A stretch of DNA of 64,000 bases from Ephemerocybe angulata (taxonomy: Eukaryota > Basidiomycota > Agaricomycetes > Agaricales > Psathyrellaceae). Made by a program: the position numbers and the translations under genes. Within the stretch, counting starts at the first letter, position 1; every line of letters starts with the position of its first letter. A model generated the notes under the pieces. It was not told the origin of the DNA and did no database searches. It saw only the letters and a program-made list of their open reading frames with translations. The DNA lies in contig JAACJK010000058.1 in the NCBI GenBank assembly GCA_013368325.1, positions 124,001 to 188,000 on the forward strand. Reading direction: 5' to 3'. Positions 56,417-64,000 of the stretch are shown one piece after another.

Positions 56417-57471
56417 TGTATCTGGGAGGACTGCAATGATCGCAGTGAGGGAAAGAAGCTAGTCTTGTGTGGGGCAAGACGGTGAACGTTGGTTATGCCT
56501 TTGGGTGAGAGGCCATGACGAGTCATCTTAGATATATATATACATCTCCGATCCGTTATACGGCGACTCGCAAGATCAGCTAGGCGCTTAATGCGTGTCC
56601 TTGGCGCTTCTGCCGATCTCTTGACGTCGACGCCTTGTATGAGCTACTGTCATAATTACTTCCAGGGTTGACGGTAAACTGAGTGGTACCTACCCAGATG
56701 CACCCTGTGCTCCGTGGCCAACGATGCAGGAGCCGGTGAGTTTCGTGGCCCTGACCAGTACACAGTGTAAGATACAATAGGCGTGAATCGACTCTAAAGT
56801 AGATGCCGGTCTGCCACGCAGTTAGTAGGAGTGGATGTGTACACTGCATCTCCTCCTCTCAACGTCGTCTCGAGGGACGCGCGCGCGTTTGTGGGGCCGA
56901 ACACCCATTGGGTACCCACGCCGCGTACTTGCCCCGGTGACCAATGGCGGAAGGGCCATTGCACCTGCTTGCTGTGTTGCCGACAACATACGTTGGTTCC
57001 GGAAAGCCAGGAGTTGTGGGCTCATGGCAAGTGACTGCCCGATTCACTCCGAGCAGGCGCTTCTTTCCGATGTGGCAGTGTGAGTGAACACGAAGCGGAG
57101 TTCAATCTCTTATCAAAGTAACTGGCAAGGCATGTCTTTACCTTTTGACGCTCTCCTCAAGCGTCATGAGATTTGCATATCATCCCTTTGAGGCCTCGAA
57201 GCTCAGCTCTACCCCCTAGTATACCATTTCAAGGTCTTATGTTTTAAAACCACTCGGTAAGCCACGCCCCCCGACCTCGATTGAAGAAAGCGTCGCTCAA
57301 CCCTCCCCAGATGAATCAGATGCCGAACCATGCTACCGTCTAGAGAATTTGGAAGCTGATTATGAGTACACAAATACAGTATGAGGCAAGCATGAGGAGA
57401 AAGCACATCGTGGAATAGGTAAGCATACGTTTGTTGAATCCAAGGTAAATCTAGAGTCCATTTGTAACACC
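56417..57471. other. Intergenic region between DUF6699 genes E and F
   Basis: Promoter of gene E at the left, then about 900 bases with short unrecognised frames on both strands (56822-57083). Confidence 0.5.
56533..56542 (-). promoter_or_regulatory. TATA box of DUF6699 gene E
   Basis: TATATATATA, 116 bases upstream of ATG 56416. The recurring AGGCGCTTAAT motif begins 40 bases further upstream (56582-56592). Confidence 0.45.
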
Positions 57472-58128
57472 TCATTCCAGTTCCAAATCCCAGACATCGG
57501 GCTCGGTGGTGCTTGCACGAAGACCGACCCATCGTTGTCCATCAATGTCACCCCTACAACCACCCTTTGAGTCCCCCGTATACCCTCGTACGGGAAGCTC
57601 TGTACCAGACGTACTCGAGTCGTGATCAACGGCAAGCAGCATGGTATGAGGAGGGACACCCATAGTGATTGCGTTGTCCTTGAGCTCGACTACAGGGCTC
57701 CCGATGATGCGAAGGCACATAGCGCAGCTGCACTCTGATGCACCAAGGGCACATCGAGGAGCCCTGAAAATGTGGCGAAGGACGTCCAGGACTGTGACGT
57801 ACGATCCCCCCGCGAAAACGACCATGACATTCTCGCAGCCTTGGGTGCGTATAGCAATGAATGGTAAGGCAGGGTGCGTTGCCGGTTCGTACAGCCATGA
57901 ATTCCTCTGTTCTCCACAGTGGCAGTCGGAAGTAGTTGCTGTTTGCTGAGGGGACGATCCGATACACCATTCTATCCTCGGGGGCAAGGAGGCCTCGAGC
58001 AACGGGTGAACATTGCAAGGGATGTTTGTGAGGGGTGGCAACGGAATGGGGCCCCGGATGTTGGGGCGCGAGGGGGGAGACAGGATTGGGGAGAACAGCA
58101 GCTCCTGGAAAAGAGGTCGAGGTGACAT
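57472..58128 (-). CDS. DUF6699 family protein, copy F
   Basis: Single exon, 218 residues from ATG 58128. Landmarks: P-I-P-L-P-P-L-T-N-I-P-C-N-V-H-P-L-L-E, W-L-Y-E-P-A-T-H-P, I-A-I-R-T-Q-G-C-E-N-V-M-V-V-F, Y-V-T-V-L-D-V-L-R-H-I-F and A-P-R-C-A-L-G-A-S-E-C-S-C-A-M-C. The end is G-L-R-A-S-T-T-E-P-D-V-W-D-L-E-L. The usual W-D-V-R strand reads W-C-I-G, the clearest departure among the six. A CATATAAG lies about 110 bases upstream. It carries the whole C-x6-C-x-C-x2-C cluster. Function unknown. Confidence 0.78.
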   Translation of the reverse strand: MSPRPLFQELLFSPILSPPSRPNIRGPIPLPPLTNIPCNVHPLLEASLPPRIEWCIGSSPQQTATTSDCHCGEQRNSWLYEPATHPALPFIAIRTQGCENVMVVFAGGSYVTVLDVLRHIFRAPRCALGASECSCAMCLRIIGSPVVELKDNAITMGVPPHTMLLAVDHDSSTSGTELPVRGYTGDSKGGCRGDIDGQRWVGLRASTTEPDVWDLELE

Positions 58129-60231
58129 ATCTTGAGGGAGGCCGAGCTGCCCGGGCTGACTTGGAAGTGTGGGGGTAGAATTGCGTGGTGGGGTGGGGCA
58201 AGTCGAGATAAGTCCTGGCGGTAGGCAAGTGTCATGGCTTATATGTGTCCTGTTGTGTTTCCTGTACTTAATGAACGAACCTATGTCCTTCCAGGAAGCC
58301 AGCCCTCGATGTCTTTTGATAGCCGTCCGTACAAGTGATTGCCGACGGGAAAACTCCTGGTTGGCTCCTTACACGCGCGAACCAGCTCAACTTCTGTACG
58401 GATGTCTTGAGTGTGCTCAGAGCCAGATTGCCCAATACCGCGGCAAGATCGGGCTGGAGGGCGCAATTGCATGGTGGAGGTCAGACTAGATGGAATCGCG
58501 GATGGCATTCCTCTGGAAACTGAGGTTGCATTGCAGATTTCACCGAAGATGGAAGGGGCCATGGAACCAAGATGGACGATATGGCAGCTTTCGTCGTGGA
58601 GGCGGCGGTTCCATGTAACTGAGAGAGATTTGCGGCTGGAACCATGGTTGTCAGAGCATTTGCGACTGTGCCCTCCATTCGAGATCCACAGCACGCACCA
58701 TTTTTGCTGGAATCCCCAATGGACCCCTCGTACCCAGAAGAATCCCTTCAGCGATCACATCTAAACTGATGTCCGCCATGGGATCGCACATTCCAGCCCA
58801 ATCCTACCGCGGTGCAAGCTTTGGCTTCATATGTCCGGCTTCGATTGGCAATCCAGATGATATGATGCCAGATGCCAGGGTCGGATTCCTAGTAGTACGA
58901 ACCTATTATCAGATGGCCCAACGCCATTTACTTACCAGATTTCCCAGATATAGAAAGAGGTACCCCAGCACTGTGTGGGCCACAGTCAAAGCGGCGTAGA
59001 TTTCCAGCTTTTACAGCATAGAAGACAAAAATCACTGGATGCAGAGGCTGCAGTCAAACTTGAAAACCGAACCGGCGAGGACAAACGAAATTGGCTTCAG
59101 CAGCTTAAAGCGAACCAGTTCGCTTTGTGGCCTTGGATATTTATCTGAATCATCGATATCGATCATTGCCTGCTTCAAGCTGCTGGGCCACTCCTCGCCA
59201 GGACATGACCGTTCAGCGACCTGATAGTCTACCGAGGCCTCGCCGGTTAATTGACCTTGTCACCGGCTCGACCAAGTCTTCGAAGCGCTAAACATCTTGG
59301 GCAAAGTCAGATACACATCTGTGTTATAGCCTAGATAAGATCCATCAACGCACTCCCAGCCGAGTGCTCTGCGCTGTGCCTGTATTTGACTGTGCAACAG
59401 TATTTTCCTTGCGGCAATCACGACAACATACTTATCAATGTAAATGGCTTTGACATATATCTGGGTTACGGGCTCCCAACTTCAAGTTACCGGAACTTGC
59501 GCTTTTTTTTACTTTGAGCTTCTCCCTGTGACAGATGTGGGTGTACTCGCGCTCAGCGTCCACGAGGCGTCAGCATTTGCCCAAATTGTGCTGGGCTGCA
59601 GTGCTCGACGGAAATTAAGCGCCCGTGGCTCCATCACCGGTAACACCGGTAAATTTCTCTATCGCGTTGCCACCGCGAGGAAGAACCGGTTATCTAAGGA
59701 TATGTCATGCAATGAAGCAGTATCGTCCGGTACTTTGTGGCAAGCTCAAAAGGTTTAAGGAATCAATGACAGCGCTAGCCATAATGGGCAAGTGAACACT
59801 GCTTGAGACTTTGAAGAGGCCTGGTGCGCCTCTATTTAATGGGTTGCCGGTATTCAATTTCCCAACTGGCCAAAAACGGCCTTCCCAAGTCATGTTCGGC
59901 TCAACTACGCAAACCCTCTGTGATGGGAAATAGGTCTTGCGATGAGACTGAAGTTATGTCACCCACGACGCAGGAAGTGGGACAGACTTGAGAGAGCCCA
60001 ATGATTCCATTCCCGCAGGGCCTCGAGGCTTCCGGTTGGCACTGGAAGCGTAGATCTTCTCCGATATCACACTGAGTCTGTCCCCAAAGCAGATGAAGAG
60101 GAGATTCTATCGATCAGTGATTGCGGCGACAAAGTAGAGTTTCCAGGACGTACGATTAGGTTTCATTAGCTAGTTGAGTACAAGGAGGAGATATGGCAAA
60201 AATCGACGACATCTACTGCGCCATCTTAACC
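58129..60231. other. Intergenic region between DUF6699 gene F and the TPR genes
   Basis: About 2.1 kb with no supportable gene. Holds TTAAGCGCCCG at 59615-59625, an AAAGCGAA-CCAG-TTCGCTTT hairpin near 59105-59130, and a doubled ACCGGTAA(C/A) at about 59635-59655. Confidence 0.5.
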
Positions 60232-61750
60232 TTACAGATCTCCAGATGCAGATAAAGGCACCCTAGTTATCCGTTCCCTCCATAGCCCTTTGATATCTTC
60301 CACTCTCTTCGAGCTCTCCTGGTCATCGTGAAGAATCCTCCTTGCAACTCGCCGGAACTCTTCATCGTCCTCTGGCAGACCTTTACCATCGGTTTGCAGA
60401 CCGATCAGAATATCCACGAGGCCAGATTCATTCTGGAGCTCAGGGAGTCGGAGACCTTCCGCGATTGCGTCTTGTGCCTTAGCGAAGTTGCCGCTCGCCT
60501 GCTGAGCTTTGGCAAGACGCGCATAGCTGCATACCAAAATGTGTCAGTCGTCACAGTGATCTGGATATGTATATCACTCCACCTACCCCTTCGCATAAAA
60601 CTTATCTGCAAAGATGGCCTTCGTCCCGTCGTTCACCGCCGATTCCAAATCCTGGGTTTCACCAGGTAGAACGAATGCGGCGGACCTATTCGAAATCGTG
60701 ACGGCCATGAGCTTCATCACATCCTTCTTCTCCTTCTCGAGCACTTTCTGGCAATGCGCATCCTCAAACCTCCGCAGAGCCTGCGTGTAGTGATCGATTG
60801 CCTCTTTCGTCTTGCCACTGCGGAACGCAACGTTCCCCTGCTCCTTCGCGCGAAGACCCATAGATTTGTTTTGCTCGTAGAAGAAAGAGGCCTTGGCATA
60901 TGTCAGCTCCCCAATAAACTCTGCCGTCTTGGCATCTTCGATCATCCAAGTGAACTTCCTTCGGGATGACGTCGCGGCGGCGATGGAGTCGAGAAAGGGT
61001 GCGAGAGCAGCGCGGTGCGGTTCGAACTCGTGGGTAATGCGAAGCTCAGCGGGTACTCCAGGTGCGAAGCAGGAGATTGGAAGTGCCATTGATTTCTTGA
61101 TAAAGCTACCCTGGCAGTCAGTAATCCTCTCACACGTCTGAAATCCGGAATGTTACGCACAGAAGGACATCGTTGCTCTTCGGCAACCCTTCGAAGTCAG
61201 CGACGAGCCTCGAGTCCACCTCACCCGAGAGAGTTGGATCCCTTCCACCAGGAACATCACAGAGCATCCTATATGTATGCTTGGCGTTTGGGTAGTCCTT
61301 CAGCTCGTGCTGTTCCACGATAAGGTCCGTTTCCGGGTCAACCAAGCCGCTGTATTCGACTCGTACGCGCCAGAAGCCCCCAGGTTCAATGGTGTCACGG
61401 GCAAGGGTGGCGAAGTCATAGGTTTCTAGGTCGGTGGCTTCTTCGCGTTCCTTCTCTCTCTGCCTGCTGCTTTCAAAGAGGCTCTGGAATTCAGGGTCGT
61501 TCTCATGTTCTCGCATGAACCTGGGTGCTCAATTTGAGCATGAGGGTACTACAGGGACAATCAGTGGACGTACGTAAGGATGTCGTTGTTGTTCAGGATT
61601 CCAGTTACAGGGTCAGGCTTCAGCTTGGAACTGAATTTCTGTGCGTAGCAAAGTTGAGCACGGTAGACAGCTTAAGCTCAAGCATTGCACACAACTCACC
61701 GACCAAAGCTCCTTTTCAGCATCCGTACGGTCATCGCGCCTGGCAGACAT
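60232..61750 (-). CDS. TPR (tetratricopeptide) protein, copy 1
   Basis: At least five exons. The start M-S-A-R-R-D-D-R-T-D-A-E-K-E-L-W-S joins K-F-S-S-K-L-K-P-D-P-V-T-G-I-L-N-N-N-D-I-L-T, then F-M-R-E-H-E-N-D-P. A domain with W-R-V-R-V-E-Y-S-G-L and Y-R-M-L-C-D-V-P-G follows, then L-L|F-I-K-K-S-M-A-L-P. TPR helices come next: A-K-E-Q-G-N-V-A-F-R-S-G-K-T-K-E-A-I-D-H-Y, S-N-R-S-A-A-F-V-L, and Y-A-K-G|Y-A-R-L-A-K-A-Q-Q-A-S-G-N-F. The end is S-A-S-G-D-L. A protein-interaction scaffold, possibly a chaperone co-factor by TPR type; the partner is unknown. I chose ATG 61750; an in-frame ATG at 61849 would add 33 residues that look like a translated CT-rich leader. Tandem paralogue of copy 2. Confidence 0.8.
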
Positions 61751-62197
61751 ATTGAAGCGGGGCTCAGTGGGCGGAGATGGGGTGAGAGGGTGGCGAAGGG
61801 CAAGCGAAGGGTCCGAAGGAAGGAGTGGTGGGAAGAAAGCTGTGGACATGAATGATCCGCTTCCTGGAAAAGATCATTTTTCCCAAAATAAGCGCCGGCC
61901 GACTCCCGGCCTTTCTTTGGCCTTTCTTAGAGTTTTCTGCCTTGCAATTCTGAGAATACTTTTGACTTGTTGGGAATGAGACCAAGCTATGGAATATTGT
62001 GAGTATTTTCAAGTGATCAGGGACCACGTATATAATACAATTTGCGATTTGTACAGTGCATATCTCAAGGGGGATTGAGCAGAGTTCTCGTATTTAACAT
62101 CGGAGAAACTTGAAGAAGTGAGAGAAGAGAAAAGTACACGCAGAAGTAGGCTCGGAATCGGCATACGAATGCAAGAATAACACAAGTAGAGTTGTCT
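61751..62197. other. Region between the two TPR genes
   Basis: CT-rich leader of copy 1 (on the minus strand), a TAAGCGCCG motif at 61889-61897, and the 3' flank of copy 2. No other gene. Confidence 0.6.
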
Positions 62198-63999
62198 TTA
62201 GTTGAGAGAAGGTGCCATCTCAGAAACCGACCTGTGTTTCGACTGATCATCGAAAGCTGGAGAAGCATTTCCGAATGAAACGGGGAGTGTTTGGCTGACC
62301 TGCGTATCCTCTGTTTCGACAGACTCCAGGGCGGGGACGAGCTCTGCCATCGACGGCACATCTGGCTGAGGGATGTTCACCATATCTCTCGTTGCTAGAA
62401 GGGCAGAACAAGCCTCCGCGAGAATCGCGCCGACGGCCTGCTCAATGATTTCGAATCCGGCCTCTGGGTCAAGATCAAGTGGAATAATAGCTTCCTCAGG
62501 AGAGGCTGGAAGTGGGTGTGCAGCGGCCAGGTCCTCCTCGGGCACCGGAGGTAGAACTGGAACCCTCGAGATACGCTGCCTCCACAGCCCATTAATCTCC
62601 TTCACCATCTTCGCACTGTCCTCGTCCTCGTACATGATCCTTCTCGCCACGAGTTTAAACTCCTCGTCGTCCTCCGGAAGTCCCTTCTCACCGGTTTGCA
62701 GATCGATCAGCATATCCACAAGCCCCACTTCGTCTTGAAGCTCAGGCTTACTCAGCGCCCGTGCTAGAACCTGTTTTGCCTTGACAAGATCGCTACTGGC
62801 TTGGTAAACCTTCGCCAGCCGTGCATGCCTTTCAAACGAGTTCATACATCAGCTTCTCCTCGCCGAGCGAGAGCGATGGTGTTGTACACTCACCCTTTGG
62901 CGTATAACGGTGAAATTCGAATTGCCATTCGCGCATCCTCCTCCGCCTTGACTCGCGCATCCTCCTCAGACCCTGACGTAAGCCAAGCCACCGATCGATT
63001 CGCCATAAGGATCGCGGCAAGCTCCCTGGTCTCTTTCTCCCTTTCATCGTCGCCAGGGGCAATCTCAGGATATGCCCTGTCTATCCAATACGATGCTTTG
63101 GTGTAAAGATCGATCGCAGCCTTCTTGTCACCCCGGCGGAATGCGCTGTTCCCCGACTCTTTGTTCTCGACGCACTTGCCCCACGCATCATTGTAGCGAT
63201 CGATAGCTTTATTGCGAAGAATCGATTCGTGTAAGTCAGCCTGCGCCTGTGTATCCCAGAACCAATGGAATGGCTTTCGCTCGGGATCTGCGGTCGAGGA
63301 GGAAGCGGCGACCCGGGCCTCCAGCGCGGTAAGAGTAGGTGTAGAACTCCCAGGATTTGTAGCAGATTTGTATCTTTCGTCGACGGCGTCAGCTAGAGAG
63401 TTGAGGAACGGTTCAAGAACCGGGGTGTACGGTTTGAAAAGAGGGTCGAGAGGGAGACTGGAGGGAAGCGCGGGCTTGAACATCAAGGCTGGCTGCGCCA
63501 TTGACTTCTTGATGAACCTTAAGACGTATCAATGGTCAGCTTGGCAGGAGATATTCGTAGGTAATGAACTTACAAAAGGACCTCGTCAGCTGTAGGGAAG
63601 TTGCCCCTATATTCCTGTTTGTATCGATAAAAGTCGTCGTCGCCAAGATACCCAAGAATATCGCAAGACATCTCATATGTATCTATCGCATCGGGATAGT
63701 CTGCCTTTTTACTTTCGTGGAGTCGTCGGTCGTTGGGCCTCGCAGGATCCACCATGAGACCCTTATGGCGCACTCCGATTCTCCAAATTGTCGTTGGGAT
63801 AACTCTCAAACCGGCGTAGTCAAAGGTTTCAAAGTCGATGGTGTTCTCCAGGCTTTGGGCCCGCGCTCGTCTCATCTCCGCGAGCCGCAGCATATCAGGG
63901 TCATTCGGATTTTCTAGATGCAAGCTAAATCCCAGACAACAACACTCTAGTCAGTTCGCTCAGATCAAGAGTAACGAGGTTCAATGACGCACCGCGTTA
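62198..63999 (-). CDS. TPR protein, copy 2, 5' end beyond the window
   Basis: Paralogue of copy 1 with the same exon plan. A short 5' piece at 63992-63999 is followed by a donor GTGCGT. The next exon opens at 63924 (L-H-L-E-N-P-N-D-P-D-M). It carries W-R-I-G-V-R-H-K-G-L and Y-E-M-S-C-D-I-L-G, joining L-L|F-I-K-K-S-M-A-Q-P. TPR helices read K-E-S-G-N-S-A-F-R-R-G-D-K-K-A-A-I-D-L-Y and A-N-R-S-V-A-W-L, then Y-A-K-G|H-A-R-L-A-K-V-Y-Q-A-S-S-D-L. Unlike copy 1 it has a C-terminal extension of about 110 residues, acidic and Pro-rich, ending S-V-S-E-M-A-P-S-L-N at 62198. The start codon lies outside the window. Confidence 0.8.
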
Positions 64000-64000
64000 A

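Overview
This window is nuclear DNA of a filamentous basidiomycete, most likely a mushroom-forming agaricomycete. Genes are split by many short GT-AG introns (about 45-75 bases). TATA boxes sit 40-115 bases upstream of several starts. The accessory gene families are ones that are expanded in Agaricomycetes (DUF6699 and BTB/POZ paralogues). All identifications come from reading translated exons by eye; no database search was run.

Layout. 0-7 kb: the 3' end of SAM50, then a secreted GH51 arabinofuranosidase and a MATE transporter, all on +. 7-16 kb: two DUF6699 genes (minus) that are copies of one duplicated segment, a Tyr/Pro-rich hypothetical gene and an unresolved stretch. 16-25 kb: proteasome beta-2 (PUP1), two BTB genes and two BTB relics (minus), a CACTA-type miniature transposon, and an alpha/beta hydrolase with Ala at the nucleophile position. 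25-32 kb: mitochondrial ribosomal protein S8, three hypothetical genes. 31.7-34.7 kb: a third BTB gene and a decayed DUF6699 gene. 35-42.5 kb: a fungal membrane protein divergent from SEC65 (SRP19), a GH18 chitinase, a hypothetical gene. 44-51 kb: a DUF6699 gene, SWC5, a very long PTEN-type phosphatase, a type II membrane protein. 52-58 kb: three DUF6699 genes in a row (minus). 60-64 kb: two tandem TPR-protein paralogues (minus), the second cut by the window edge.

Housekeeping genes (SAM50, PUP1, MRPS8, SEC65, SWC5, PTEN) are interleaved with fast-evolving accessory families. Six intact and one decayed DUF6699 copies, and three intact and two decayed BTB copies, show repeated duplication and loss. 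The two cell-wall enzymes (GH51 on plant arabinans, GH18 on chitin) are far apart and not a cluster. No tRNA, rRNA or CRISPR was found.

The least explained signals are a roughly 10-base motif (TTAAGCGCCC and its complement) that recurs at least 15 times, almost always between genes; a cysteine cluster (C-x6-C-x-C-x2-C) inside the DUF6699 paralogues; a possible three-base micro-exon in the GH51 gene; and two compact inverted-repeat structures at 54.0 and 54.9 kb.
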